From the NCBI GenBank assembly GCA_963805255.1, contig CAWDTK010000013.1, forward strand, positions 124,001-188,000: a DNA stretch of 64,000 nucleotides. The letters are read 5' to 3'. The notes beneath the pieces were generated by a model, which did no database searches, was not told where the DNA came from, and worked only from the letters and a program-made list of their open reading frames with translations. Below, one piece after another: positions 49,178-58,034 of the stretch. The position numbers and the translations under genes were made by a program. Source of the stretch: Bog-532 sp963805255 (GTDB lineage: Bacteria; Actinomycetota; Actinomycetes; Streptosporangiales; Streptosporangiaceae). Position 1 is the first letter of the stretch. Each line of letters begins with the position of its first letter.

Positions 49178-49975
49178 CTACGCCCTCCGGCGCGGCAGTG
49201 GGCAGCGTCCGGGCTCATGTCGCGGCCGCCTCGGTCGCTGTCTTTTCACCGGCCGCCGCCGCACCGCCAGCCGCCGGCGCCGCGCGCGCACCAGCACGAT
49301 CGCGCCCCGGTCCGCGTGCGTGCCCCGGTCGGCCGCGGCGACCAGCGGGACGAGCGGCGCGGCCGCGTTGAAGCCGACCCGGCCACCGTGCGCGGACAGC
49401 GTCAGGTAGAGCCGCTCTGACCAGCGCGATCGGAACTGATAGGCGTACTGCGCGACGTCCAGCCCGCGCTCGGCGAGCAGGCCGGTGAGCTGCTGGTGGG
49501 TGTAGGTCCGCTGGACGTGGTACCGCTCGCAGTGAGCCTGGTACAGGTGCGGCCACTCGGCGGCGCGGCTCAGCGTGTCGGCGGACATGACGAGCTCACC
49601 GCCCGGCGCGAGCACCCGGGCCATCTCGCTGAGGGCCAGCGGGCCGTCGTCGAAGTGCTCGATCGCGCAGATGGACATCACCCGGTCGAAGCTGGCGTCG
49701 GGAAACGGCAGCCGCAGCGCGTCGCCGAGGATGAGGGACGGGGCGCTGGCCAGCTCACGGCCGCGCCGGAGCTTGGGCCCGGCGATGTCGACCGCGACCG
49801 CGCGGGCCCCGCGCCGCCGGGCCTGCCCGGCCCAGTACCCGTCACCGCCGGCCACGTCCAGGACCCGCAGGCCGCGCAGGTCCGGGCCGAGCCAGCGCAG
49901 CAGCATCCCCGCCTCCCGCCAGCGGCATACGTGCACCTGGTGCCCGGCGAACGCGACCGCGTCCGTTGCCTTCAT
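49178..49975 (-). CDS. Class I SAM-dependent methyltransferase
   Basis: A methyltransferase of the UbiE/type-11 group. SAM motif I is VLDVAGGDGYWAGQARRRG, motif post-I ends in AVDIAG, and the family phrase is ALRLPFPDASFDRVMSICAIEHFDDG ... EMARVLAPGGELVMS. The ATG at 49975 (MKATDAVAFAGHQVHV) is chosen because homology begins there; an in-frame GTG 54 bases upstream is possible. The last 35 residues are strongly Arg-rich. Its neighbour is the glycosyltransferase, so a lipid or glycan acceptor is possible. Confidence 0.82.
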   Translation of the reverse strand: MKATDAVAFAGHQVHVCRWREAGMLLRWLGPDLRGLRVLDVAGGDGYWAGQARRRGARAVAVDIAGPKLRRGRELASAPSLILGDALRLPFPDASFDRVMSICAIEHFDDGPLALSEMARVLAPGGELVMSADTLSRAAEWPHLYQAHCERYHVQRTYTHQQLTGLLAERGLDVAQYAYQFRSRWSERLYLTLSAHGGRVGFNAAAPLVPLVAAADRGTHADRGAIVLVRARRRRLAVRRRPVKRQRPRRPRHEPGRCPLPRRRA

Positions 49976-50141
49976 GAGCGCCAGACTATGGCCTGGACCA
50001 GATGAATATGTGCAGGGCTGCGAGGACACGGCGGCCCGGTCCCCGCGGCGGCGGGGCCATGACGACGACCACGATCACGACGGCGGTGATCAGGCCGAGG
50101 GCGAGCCACAGCGGCCGCAGCCGGCCCCGGCAGCGTCACGG

Positions 50142-51176
50142 CTAGCAGGAGGGGACGGGTTGGCCGGCCTTGAGCGCCCGGAGGGCGGAGATGGCGCCGG
50201 ACAGGGTGCTGACCTTCACGACCCGCAGGCCGGCCGGGACGGCGCCCCTGGTGTCGGAGCAGTTGCCGGCCGGGGCGAGGAAGACGGTCGCGCCCGCGTC
50301 CCGCGCACCGACCATCTTCTGCTGGATGCCGCCGATCGCCGAGACCGCCCCGCTGGGGGAGATCTCCCCCGTACCGGCGATGAACCGGCCGCCGGTCAGG
50401 TCCATCGCCGTGAGCTTGTCGATGACCCCCAGCGCGAACATCATCCCGGCGCTCGGGCCGCCGATGTTCCCGATGCTGATCTGCACGGAGAACGGGAACT
50501 GGTACCCCGGCTGCACGATCACACCGAGGACGGGACGGCCCTTCACGAGCCGGGGGGTGATCTGCACCTGGTGGGTGACGCCGCCCCGGACGATCGTTAG
50601 GTGCAGCGGCCCCGACCCCCCGTGCGCCTTGATCAGCGACGTGAGCTGGGTGGGGCCGGTGACCCGCTGGCCGTCGACGGCGGTGATCAGGTCACCGGCC
50701 CGCAGCACCGCGGCGGCCGGCATCCCCTTGTCGGTCCCCGCGACGCTCGCGACGCTCTTGTAGCCGACACCCAGCTGGTGCAGGGCCGCCGCGGTGGCGG
50801 TCTGCTGCGAGCCGGTCATTTGCGCCTGGTCCGCCTGCTGGACCTGCTGCTGGGACTGGCCCGGCCCGAACAGCTCACTTTCCGGGACGACCGCCTCGCT
50901 GTGGTTCAGCCAGCCGCGCAGCGCGGTGAACACGTTGAACTCATCACCCGGGCCGCCCTGGTAGCTGACGGTGACCATGTTGAGGTAGCCGCGGACCGGG
51001 TAGACGCGGTGCCCGGTGATCGTGATCAGCGGCTTGCCGTTAGCGTCGCGGCCCAGGGTGTTCAGCGTGGGTCCCGGGCCCAGAATGATGTACGGGACCG
51101 GCAGCAGGACGGCGGCGACGAGGGCGACGATGACCGCGGCTCCCGCGATGTACAACGTCAGGGCGCGTCGGGACAT
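50142..51176 (-). CDS. YlbL-type membrane-anchored PDZ / Lon-like (S16) protease
   Basis: A 344-residue protein. One N-terminal membrane helix (about 6-28) anchors an extracytoplasmic part with a PDZ domain (AVLRAGDLITAVDGQRVTGPTQL) and a Lon-type serine protease domain. The Ser of GGPSAGMMFAL and the Lys of GGIQQKMVGARDAGA form the S16 dyad. The ATG at 51176 leaves a 10-base gap to moaE; a start at 51209 would overlap it. Function in actinomycetes is poorly known; Bacillus YlbL has been linked to checkpoint-protein turnover. Confidence 0.88.
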   Translation of the reverse strand: MSRRALTLYIAGAAVIVALVAAVLLPVPYIILGPGPTLNTLGRDANGKPLITITGHRVYPVRGYLNMVTVSYQGGPGDEFNVFTALRGWLNHSEAVVPESELFGPGQSQQQVQQADQAQMTGSQQTATAAALHQLGVGYKSVASVAGTDKGMPAAAVLRAGDLITAVDGQRVTGPTQLTSLIKAHGGSGPLHLTIVRGGVTHQVQITPRLVKGRPVLGVIVQPGYQFPFSVQISIGNIGGPSAGMMFALGVIDKLTAMDLTGGRFIAGTGEISPSGAVSAIGGIQQKMVGARDAGATVFLAPAGNCSDTRGAVPAGLRVVKVSTLSGAISALRALKAGQPVPSC

Positions 51177-51186
51177 GACCGGAAGA

Positions 51187-51615
51187 CTACGCGCACCCCA
51201 CCCATTCACTGCTGCCGTCCTCGAAGCGCTGATGCTTCCAGATCGGCACCGTCGCCTTGAGCTCGTCGATCAGCATGCGGCAGGCGTCGAACGCGTCGCC
51301 GCGGTGGGCGCACGAAACGGCCACGACCACGGCCAGCTCGCCGATCCGCAAGTCCCCGACACGGTGCACGGCCGCGAGGGCATGGACCGGGTACTTGTCC
51401 GCGACGGCCGCCGCGACCCGGCGCAGCTCGGCCCCGGCCGACGGGTGCGCCACGTAGGTCAGCCCGGCGACCGGGTAGCCGTGGTCATGGTCGCGCACGG
51501 CCCCGGCGAAGAGCGCGATCCCGCCCGCCTCATCGGCCACGACGGCGCCCTGAACCTCATCCACCGACAGCGGGGTATCGCGCAGCGCGATCAGGCGTAT
51601 CGGACTCACCCGCAC
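51187..51615 (-). CDS. moaE: Molybdopterin synthase catalytic subunit MoaE
   Basis: A 142-residue subunit that inserts sulfur into precursor Z to form molybdopterin. The family features are AGAVRDHDHGYPVAGLTYVAHP, HRVGDLRIGELAVVVAVSCAHRGDAFDAC and the catalytic Lys in VPIWKHQRF near the C-terminus. The GTG at 51615 starts 14 bases after the SDR gene ends. No moaD or other moa gene is in the window, so the sulfur-carrier partner must be encoded elsewhere. Confidence 0.93.
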   Translation of the reverse strand: MRVSPIRLIALRDTPLSVDEVQGAVVADEAGGIALFAGAVRDHDHGYPVAGLTYVAHPSAGAELRRVAAAVADKYPVHALAAVHRVGDLRIGELAVVVAVSCAHRGDAFDACRMLIDELKATVPIWKHQRFEDGSSEWVGCA

Positions 51616-51629
51616 AACGTTATCCCCGG

Positions 51630-52784
51630 TCAGGATCCGCCCTTGCGGCGGCGGCGCGCGATCCGGACGATCGCGGCGGTCCCGATGACGGCGCCGGCGC
51701 CAGCCGCCGCGCCCGCCGCCGTGATCGTCGCCTCCTTGCGGGTGATCCGGCGGCCAGCCACCGTGTGATGCCCGACGCGCCCCTCCAGCAGCACCTCCAG
51801 GGCCTGGGTGTTGTCGTACGCCGGGTGCCAGCCGGCCCCGCGCAGCGCGGCGCAGTCGACCACCCAGGGGTAGACGACGTACCGCAGGTCGGCGGCCGGG
51901 GCCGGGGTGACCCCGACGCGGTGCAGGCGCTGCGCGGTGCCGAACGTCAGGCTGGCGGGCAGCTCGATCCCGCGCAACCCGCTGAGCTCGCCGACCGCGT
52001 CGGCGTCCAGCCAGCCGTCGCTGCCCACCGCGAACTCGCCGACGACCTCCCCGGTCACGGCGAGCTCCAGGGCCGAGACGAGGTCGTCGAGGTGGCAGAA
52101 CTGCCAGCGGGGCTCACAGCCCTTGACGGTCAGCAGCCGGGGCGCCTCAAAATGCCGCGTCACGATCGTGTCGATGCCGTCGCCGACCAGCGCCGCCGGG
52201 CGTACGACGGTCAGCTCCATGCCCGGGTGGGCGCGCAGTGAGCGCTGCGCGAGCTGCTCGATCTCCAGCAGGTCACCGGCCACGCTGCTGTCCACATCGG
52301 CCGCCAGCGGGGTGGCCTCCGGCAGCGGTACCGGGTTGTCGGCCCGCGCGCCGTACACCATCGCGCTGGTGACCAGGATGACCCGGCCCACCCGTCCGGC
52401 CGCGGCCGCGGTGAGCACGGTCTGCGCGCCGCGGACGTTGAACGCGCGCCTGGCCCGGTGCTCGGAGTCGGGCGCGAGGTCCAGATCGGTGTGCACCACG
52501 ACGTCCACCTCGGCCAGCCGCCCGGCCAGGGCGGGGTCGCGCACGTCGGCCACCCGCCAGGTCACGCCCGCGACGTCACCACGGTGATCGTCGATCGCGA
52601 CGACCTTCCGGACGTTGCCGGACGTGGCGAGCCGGGCGGTCAGCGCCCGCCCGATGCCGCGCGCCGCCCCGGTAACCGCCACCGACGGGTGCTTGCCGGC
52701 CGGGCCGCCGCCACTGCGCCGTGGGCGAACCTGGCCTTCTGCGTTTCTCAAATTATGCCGCTCCCGAGATAACGTGACGGTCAT
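51630..52784 (-). CDS. NAD-dependent epimerase/dehydratase (extended SDR) with C-terminal membrane segment
   Basis: A 384-residue protein. The Rossmann glycine motif is VAVTGAARGIGRAL, the catalytic region VILVTSAMVYG, and VVRPAALVGDG resembles UDP-sugar epimerases. The usual YxxxK Tyr is not clearly seen near DLLEIEQLA, so activity may be altered. A hydrophobic Ala/Gly segment and a basic tail (about 355-384) suggest membrane attachment. The ATG at 52784 has GGAAGGG upstream and is only 32 bases from the divergent DUF2342 start. Confidence 0.78.
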   Translation of the reverse strand: MTVTLSRERHNLRNAEGQVRPRRSGGGPAGKHPSVAVTGAARGIGRALTARLATSGNVRKVVAIDDHRGDVAGVTWRVADVRDPALAGRLAEVDVVVHTDLDLAPDSEHRARRAFNVRGAQTVLTAAAAGRVGRVILVTSAMVYGARADNPVPLPEATPLAADVDSSVAGDLLEIEQLAQRSLRAHPGMELTVVRPAALVGDGIDTIVTRHFEAPRLLTVKGCEPRWQFCHLDDLVSALELAVTGEVVGEFAVGSDGWLDADAVGELSGLRGIELPASLTFGTAQRLHRVGVTPAPAADLRYVVYPWVVDCAALRGAGWHPAYDNTQALEVLLEGRVGHHTVAGRRITRKEATITAAGAAAGAGAVIGTAAIVRIARRRRKGGS

Positions 52785-52816
52785 GACCCTTCCATCCTGC
52801 CCGAGAGGACGGACAA

Positions 52817-54385
52817 ATGGCTGATCGTCCGTTCGGCTTTGGTCCGTCCGACCCAGAGCGGCGGCCGGGTGAGCCCGGCGGATCCGGTGGTTCCGGCCAG
52901 CCTCCCGGCGGTTCTGGTGGCGGCTCGGGCGGCGGTGGTGGCCGGCCGCCCGAACCGGGCGGCCCGTTCGGGGGAGCCAACCCGTTCGGTGATCCCCAGC
53001 AGTTCGCCGACGCGCTGCGGCAGTTCGCCGACCTGATGTCGTACCGCGGCGGCCCGGTCAACTGGGACCTGGCCAAGAACGTGGCGCGGCACGCGGTCGC
53101 GGCGGCCGGGGACCCCAGCGTACTGGCCTCCCAGCGGAACGAGATCACCGACGCGGTGCGCCTGGGCGACCTGTGGCTGGAGGAGGTCACCACCTTCCCC
53201 TCCGGCATCAAGACCGTACAGGCGTGGAGCCGTTCGGAGTGGGTGGAGGCGACCTTCCCGGTCTGGTCGAAGCTGTGCGAGCCGATCGCCGCCACCGTCG
53301 TCGAGGGCATGAGCAGCATGCTGGCGGTGGACCCGTCGCAGCTGGAGGGTGTCCCGGAGGAGCTGAAGTCCGCATTGGGCGCGTTCGGCGGCGGCCTGGG
53401 CGGCCTGGGCGGGCTCGGCGCGATGATGAAGCAGGTCGGCGGGGCGATGATCGGCGGCCAGACCGGCGCGGCCGTGGCCGAGCTGGCCAATGAGGTCACC
53501 GGCTCCTTCGACATCGGGCTCCCGCTGGGGCCCAGGGGAACGGCTGCGCTGCTGCCGTCCGGTGTGGCGGCGTTCGGCCAGGGCCTCGGCCTGGACGCCG
53601 GCGAGGTCCGGCTCTACCTCGCGCTGCGTGAGGCCGCCCATCACCGGCTCTTCGCGCACGTGCCGTGGCTGACCGCCCATCTGTTCGGTGCGGTCGAGGC
53701 GTATGCCCGGGGCATGACCGTCGACCTATCGCGGCTGGAGGAGGCCATGCCGCAGATCGACATCAGCAATCCGGAGGCGATGCGCGACGCGCTGGCCGGC
53801 GGGGAACTGTTCCGCCCGGAGAACACCGAGGCGCAGAAGGTGGCGCTGGCCCGGCTGGAGACCGTGCTGGCCCTGGTAGAGGGCTGGGTGTCTACCGTCG
53901 TCGACGCCGCGGCTGCCGAACGGCTGCCGCACGCGAGCGCGCTGACCGAGGCGATCAGGCGGCGCCGGGCGACCGGCGGGCCCGCCGAGCGCACCTTCGC
54001 CACGCTGGTCGGCCTGGAACTGCGGCCGCGGCGGCTGCGTGAGGCCGCTGCGATCTGGGCCGGGCTCAGCACCGCCCGGGGCGTGGACGGCCGGGACGCG
54101 GTGTGGGCCCACCCCGACCTGATGCCCACCGCTGAGGATCTCGACGACCCCGAGGGCTTCGTCCGCGGCGACCCGGAGCTGGACATCCAGGATCTTGAGG
54201 CGGACCTGGGAAGCGCAGGACCGGGCAGTCAGGGGCGACCGGAGGGACCGGAGGTGTCGAAGGGACCTGAGGGGCCTGAGAGTTCTGAGGGCTCGAAGGC
54301 GCCTGAGAGTTCGAAAGGACCTGGGGGATCAGAGGGGCCTGAGGGATCTGCGGGTCCAGAGGGGCCTGCGAGCCCGCAAAGCTGA
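52817..54385 (+). CDS. DUF2342 zinc-dependent metalloprotease-like protein
   Basis: A 522-residue actinobacterial protein of the DUF2342 family, often labelled as F420-biosynthesis-associated or zinc-dependent metalloprotease, without proven activity. A Gly/Pro-rich N-terminus (to about residue 55) precedes the conserved helical body, with LREAAHHRLFAHVPWL as the HxxxH-like metal site. The last 60 residues are an irregular Pro/Glu/Gly/Ser repeat (GPEGPE, SSEGS), probably unstructured. ATG at 52817 with GAGAGGAC upstream. F420 genes lie 10 kb away, not adjacent. Confidence 0.85.
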   Translation: MADRPFGFGPSDPERRPGEPGGSGGSGQPPGGSGGGSGGGGGRPPEPGGPFGGANPFGDPQQFADALRQFADLMSYRGGPVNWDLAKNVARHAVAAAGDPSVLASQRNEITDAVRLGDLWLEEVTTFPSGIKTVQAWSRSEWVEATFPVWSKLCEPIAATVVEGMSSMLAVDPSQLEGVPEELKSALGAFGGGLGGLGGLGAMMKQVGGAMIGGQTGAAVAELANEVTGSFDIGLPLGPRGTAALLPSGVAAFGQGLGLDAGEVRLYLALREAAHHRLFAHVPWLTAHLFGAVEAYARGMTVDLSRLEEAMPQIDISNPEAMRDALAGGELFRPENTEAQKVALARLETVLALVEGWVSTVVDAAAAERLPHASALTEAIRRRRATGGPAERTFATLVGLELRPRRLREAAAIWAGLSTARGVDGRDAVWAHPDLMPTAEDLDDPEGFVRGDPELDIQDLEADLGSAGPGSQGRPEGPEVSKGPEGPESSEGSKAPESSKGPGGSEGPEGSAGPEGPASPQS

Positions 54386-54537
54386 TGCCGTCCCGCTGAA
54401 TTTTTCCCTCCACAGGCGGTGGAGGACGTTCGGGCAGCTAAAGGCGTCCGGCGACAATTGCGGGCCAGGAAATCCACAGGGTCAGGAGACGGATTTCCCC
54501 AGCAACACCCCGGGCACTCCCCATGCCCTCCACAGAC

Positions 54538-54546
54538 TTATCCACA
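54538..54546 (+). promoter_or_regulatory. DnaA-box-like 9-mer
   Basis: TTATCCACA is a perfect classical DnaA box. A single site with only weak CCACAG neighbours does not make an origin; it could be a DnaA titration or regulatory site, or chance. Confidence 0.3.
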
Positions 54547-54749
54547 GGCTGTGTTGACGCGGCGGCGGAGCGGCCCCTAAGTTCGCCAGCAGAGTTCCCG
54601 GGTGCGCGGGCACTTGGTCACTTTGGCGGAGCCGTTCGTCTTCAGGGGAAGGGGGACGGTTGGCTCGCGAGGGCGATCTTGCGGTCCCGGTTCAGACAAC
54701 CCGCGCGCCCGGGATCTCTTTCCTGTTGCTGTGCTCCTTCCGGTTCTTC

Positions 54750-54838
54750 GCTCCCTGTCTCCGCTGGCGCTCCCTGTCTCCGCTGGCGTCCCCCTGACGC
54801 TCCCCTGTCTCCGCTGGCGCTCCCCCGTCTCCGCTGGC
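54750..54838. repeat. Four tandem 19-20 bp units
   Basis: GCTCCCTGTCTCCGCTGGC at 54750 and 54769, then two variants (54799, 54819) after an 11-base spacer. It ends 47 bases before the ThiF-like start. Confidence 0.85.
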
Positions 54839-54885
54839 GCTGTGCGCGGGCGGAAATGTCAGCGGGCGGTGTCACTGTAAGCGGC

Positions 54886-55956
54886 ATGAGACCAGCGCTG
54901 CGGGCCGGGCTGCTGCCGGTATGGCGAGACCGGGACACGCTGCAGATCGGCGTGAACCCGCGCCGCGCGATGGCCCTGTCCGGGATCGGTGAATCGGCCG
55001 CCGTGGTCAGGCTGCTCGACGGAAGCCGCGACTGGGCCGCGATCATCGAGGCCGCCGGGCACGCCGGCATCCCGGCCGAGGCGACGCACCGGGTACTCGG
55101 TTTACTGGCGGGCGCGGGAGCGCTCGCCGACTCCGCGGCGCGGACGCTCAGCGCCCTGCCGGCGGCCCAGCGCGGCCGGCTCGCGCCCGAGCTGGCCACC
55201 GCCTCCCTGGCGTACGGGGACAGCGACGGCGGAGCCCGGACCCTCGCCCGGCGGCGGGCGGCCTATGTCCGCGTACACGGGGCCGGGCGGATCGGCGCCG
55301 GGGTGGCCAGCCTCCTGGCGGCGGCCGGGATAGGTCATATCACGTGCGAGGACAGCGAGATCACCCGGCCGCAGGACCTCACCCCGGCCGGGCTGGGCCT
55401 GGCCGAGCTTGATCTGCCGAGATCGCGCGGTGCGGCTCAGGCGATCGGCCGCGTCGCGCCCGAGGTCCGGACCGGCGACGACGGCGCCCGGGCCGATCTC
55501 GTCGTCCTGGCCGAGATCAACGATCCCGGGCCGGGAGCCGCGCTGGTCCGGGAGCGGATACCGCATCTCGCGGTCGGCGCCGCCGAGGCCGTCGGCGTGG
55601 TCGGGCCTTTCGTCAGCCCGGGCCGGTCGGCGTGCCTGCGCTGCCTGGACCTGGGCCGGGCCGAACGCGACCCGGCGTGGCCGCTGATCCTCGCGCAGCT
55701 CGCCCGGGCCCGGCTGGAACCGCAGGCGTGCGACACGGTGCTGGCCGCCGCGGCCGGTGCACTGGCCGCGGCGCAGGCCCTGCTGTTCATCGACACGGGC
55801 CGCCCAGGGACGGCGGTCAGCAACGGGACGCTGGAGCTGGCCGCGCCCGACTGGCAGTGGCGGCGCCGGACCTGGCCGCCGCACCCACGCTGCAACTGCG
55901 GCGCCCCGCCGCGCGGCGGGCCGGCCCCGGCACGTAGCCACGACACCCTGGCATGA
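54886..55956 (+). CDS. ThiF/E1-like adenylyltransferase-family protein (TOMM-cyclodehydratase-like)
   Basis: A 356-residue protein. An N-terminal winged-helix-like segment (to about 100) is followed by a Rossmann region VHGAGRIGAGVASLLAAAGIGHITCEDSEI and PFVSPGRSACLRCLDLGR. CLRC and the C-terminal CNC could form the zinc site of E1-like proteins. This layout resembles the leader-binding ThiF-like proteins of azoline-forming (TOMM) cyclodehydratases, but no YcaO gene or precursor peptide is nearby. Homologues next to DUF2342 and ABC1 genes are usual in actinomycetes, so a housekeeping role is likelier. The ATG at 54886 is the first start with homology. Confidence 0.7.
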   Translation: MRPALRAGLLPVWRDRDTLQIGVNPRRAMALSGIGESAAVVRLLDGSRDWAAIIEAAGHAGIPAEATHRVLGLLAGAGALADSAARTLSALPAAQRGRLAPELATASLAYGDSDGGARTLARRRAAYVRVHGAGRIGAGVASLLAAAGIGHITCEDSEITRPQDLTPAGLGLAELDLPRSRGAAQAIGRVAPEVRTGDDGARADLVVLAEINDPGPGAALVRERIPHLAVGAAEAVGVVGPFVSPGRSACLRCLDLGRAERDPAWPLILAQLARARLEPQACDTVLAAAAGALAAAQALLFIDTGRPGTAVSNGTLELAAPDWQWRRRTWPPHPRCNCGAPPRGGPAPARSHDTLA

Positions 55957-55971
55957 CGGACAATAGAACAC

Positions 55972-57318
55972 GTGAACGATGTGCCTCAACGCGCTGTGAC
56001 GCGCACCGCCAAGCTCGCTGGCCTGCCGATCGGATACGCGGGCCGGGCGGCCCTCGGCCTGGGCAAGCGAATCGGCGGCCGCAGCGCCGAGATCGTCGCG
56101 GCCGAGATCCAGCAACGCACCGCCGAGCAGATCTTCCGGGTGCTCGGCGAGCTCAAAGGCGGTGCGATGAAGCTGGGGCAGGCTTTGTCGATCTTCGAGG
56201 CCGCGCTCCCGCCAGAGATCGCCGGGCCCTACCGCGCGACCCTGACCAAGCTCCAGGAGTCGGCCCCGCCGCTGCCGGCCCGGACCGTTCACCAGGTGCT
56301 GGTGCGCGACCTGGGTGAGAACTGGCGGGACAACTTCAGCGAGTTCGACGACCGGCCCGTGGCGGCGGCATCCATCGGCCAGGTCCACGCCGCCACCTGG
56401 CGCGACGGGCGGCGGGTCGCGGTGAAGATACAGTACCCGGGGGCGGGAAACGCGATCATCAATGACTTCAACCAGCTGAGCCGGGCCTGGCTGTTCGGCA
56501 TCCTGATGCCCGGCCTGGACGTCAAGCCGCTGCTGGAGGAGCTGAGAAACCGCGTCGCCGAGGAACTGGACTACGAGCTGGAGGCGAAGTCCCAGCAGGC
56601 CTTCGCCGACGCCTACCGCGGTGACCCCGGCATCTACATCCCGAACGTCGTCACCGGGACCGGGCACGTGCTCGTCTTGGAGTGGATGGATGGCACACCG
56701 CTGTCCCAGATCATCAGTGGCGGCACCCAGGAGCAGCGCAACCGGGCCGGCATCCTGCTCACCCGGTTCCTGTTCTCCGGCCCCGCCCGGGCCGGGCTGC
56801 TGCACGCCGACCCGCATCCGGGCAATTTCCGGCTGCTGGATGACGGGCGGCTCGGGGTGCTCGACTTCGGTGCGGTCGACCGGCTGCCGGGCGGCCTGCC
56901 GCGGTTCCTCGGGCGGCTGCTGCGGATCATGCACGAAGACGAGCCCAACATCGTCGCGGTGGAGTATGAGCTGCGCGCCAACGGATTCCTCAAGGAGGGA
57001 ATCCAGGTCGACCTGGACACGCTGCGCGCCTTCCTGGGACCGCTGGCCGAGCCGTCGAAGGTGGAATGCTTCCGGTTCACCCGCGAATGGATGCGCGGTG
57101 AAGCCGCGCGCGTCACGGATCTGAGCGGGTCGAACATTTCCCGGAAGTTCAATGTGCCACCGAGCTATGTGCTCATTCACCGGGTGTCCACAGCGGGCAT
57201 CGGCGTCCTGTGCCAACTGGAATGCGAAGGCCGATTCCGGGCCGAGGCGCTCAAGTGGATGCCTGGTTACCTGGATGAGCCAGAGGGGGACGGACGCCTG
57301 TCGCTTCCGGTGGCCTGA
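55972..57318 (+). CDS. ABC1/UbiB-family atypical kinase
   Basis: A 448-residue protein of the AarF/UbiB/ADCK group. The family KxGQ helix is MKLGQALSIFEA, the Ala-rich loop is AAASIGQVHAATW, the ATP Lys is in VAVKIQYPG, the acidic helix is VAEELDYELEAK, the catalytic loop is HADPHPGNF and the metal-binding motif is LDFGAVD. These kinases act in isoprenoid-quinone or lipid metabolism, probably as ATPases. GTG start at 55972, 15 bases after the ThiF-like stop, so they form an operon. Confidence 0.9.
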   Translation: MNDVPQRAVTRTAKLAGLPIGYAGRAALGLGKRIGGRSAEIVAAEIQQRTAEQIFRVLGELKGGAMKLGQALSIFEAALPPEIAGPYRATLTKLQESAPPLPARTVHQVLVRDLGENWRDNFSEFDDRPVAAASIGQVHAATWRDGRRVAVKIQYPGAGNAIINDFNQLSRAWLFGILMPGLDVKPLLEELRNRVAEELDYELEAKSQQAFADAYRGDPGIYIPNVVTGTGHVLVLEWMDGTPLSQIISGGTQEQRNRAGILLTRFLFSGPARAGLLHADPHPGNFRLLDDGRLGVLDFGAVDRLPGGLPRFLGRLLRIMHEDEPNIVAVEYELRANGFLKEGIQVDLDTLRAFLGPLAEPSKVECFRFTREWMRGEAARVTDLSGSNISRKFNVPPSYVLIHRVSTAGIGVLCQLECEGRFRAEALKWMPGYLDEPEGDGRLSLPVA

Positions 57319-57460
57319 TCCGGGCCGAACGTATTCCGGTCTTCTCCCGGTGGCGGGTCGGGTTTACTGGGGCCCGCGGCCGCGTTCTGCGCTGTGCCGG
57401 CCGCAGGCCCCGGCCGCCGTTCCTGCGGACGGGGCCTGCGGTAGGGGGCGTCATGCCCGG

Positions 57461-57670
57461 CTACAGCTCCAGTTTGGTGCGGAGCCGCACGACGGCATTG
57501 CGTGCGTTGCGCATACGCCGCTCGGCGCGTTCCGCGCGCCGGGCCGCCCGGTGGAGCGCCCGCAGCCGGAGTGCCCGCCGCGCCCGTGACGCCTCTTCCA
57601 GATAAGTTCGCTGTCGTTGGGTCGCCATTTCCTCTAGCTGGTACATGCTGGTTGCCACCTTTGCGTACAT
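57461..57670 (-). CDS. Small basic coiled-coil-like protein
   Basis: A 69-residue frame directly downstream of whiB7: MYAKVATSMYQLEEMATQRQR followed by a long Arg/Ala/Glu helix rich in RAL and RRAERAERR. No named domain is recognised. It has the composition of a single amphipathic helix that could bind nucleic acid. The start could be ATG 57670 or 57646; neither has a strong ribosome site. The gap to whiB7 is only 22 bases, so it may be co-transcribed with it. Confidence 0.5.
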   Translation of the reverse strand: MYAKVATSMYQLEEMATQRQRTYLEEASRARRALRLRALHRAARRAERAERRMRNARNAVVRLRTKLEL

Positions 57671-57692
57671 GTCCAGGCCACCGGTGTGCGGT

Positions 57693-58034
57693 TCAGGCAG
57701 CCACCTCGGTCTTGCGGGGACGTCCCCGGGGCCTCTTACGCGGCACGACCGTGCCGTGCAGGAAAAGCTCTCCGCCCCAGACGCCCCACGGCTCCTTGCG
57801 CTCGAGCGCGCCAGACAGGCAGGCCAGCCGCGCCGCGCAGCCACGGCAGAGCGCCTTCGCGTTCTCGACGTCTGCCGGTGATTCGGCAAAAAACAATTCT
57901 GGTTCGTCGGTGCAGGGAAGGTTCATCGCGTTCACCCCGCCCAGCACCGGCACCGAGCCGCCCCCGGACCCGGCCAAACCTGCCTCGAACCCCGCTGCGT
58001 CCGCCGCGCTGGCGGTGGCATTGGGCCACTGCAT
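57693..58034 (-). CDS. whiB7: WhiB7-type antibiotic-response regulator
   Basis: A 113-residue Wbl protein with the features of WhiB7: Cys in NLPCTDEPELFFAESP, CxxC in ALCRGCAARLAC plus the fourth Cys, the EPWGVWGGELF turn that contacts sigma A, and the C-terminal AT-hook KRPRGRPRK. WhiB7 activates intrinsic drug-resistance genes after ribosome inhibition. The ATG at 58034 is preceded by GAGAGGGG; about 38 residues precede the first Cys, longer than usual. The upstream leader has a WhiB7-type promoter, an upstream ORF and a terminator hairpin. Confidence 0.92.
   Translation of the reverse strand: MQWPNATASAADAAGFEAGLAGSGGGSVPVLGGVNAMNLPCTDEPELFFAESPADVENAKALCRGCAARLACLSGALERKEPWGVWGGELFLHGTVVPRKRPRGRPRKTEVAA

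Larger units (their letters stand above)
54386..54885. other. 500-base intergenic region with repeats and a DnaA-box-like site
   Basis: No gene is supported. Just after the DUF2342 stop is a 7-bp hairpin (CCTCCAC 54407-54413, GTGGAGG 54419-54425). TTATCCACA, the exact E. coli DnaA-box consensus, lies at 54538-54546 with three CCACAG motifs nearby (54410, 54473, 54530). From 54750 to 54838 there are four tandem copies of a 19-20 bp unit. The promoter of the ThiF-like gene should lie in the last part. Confidence 0.5.

Noticed and set aside
50030..50141. Small hydrophobic minus-strand frame (LWLALGLITAVVIVVVVMAP) between the PDZ protease and methyltransferase
   Set aside because: It has no ATG or GTG before the hydrophobic part and a stop immediately upstream; a one-helix protein cannot be excluded but is not supported.
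54401..54550. Replication origin
   Set aside because: Only one perfect DnaA box, no AT-rich unwinding region and no dnaA/dnaN genes nearby.
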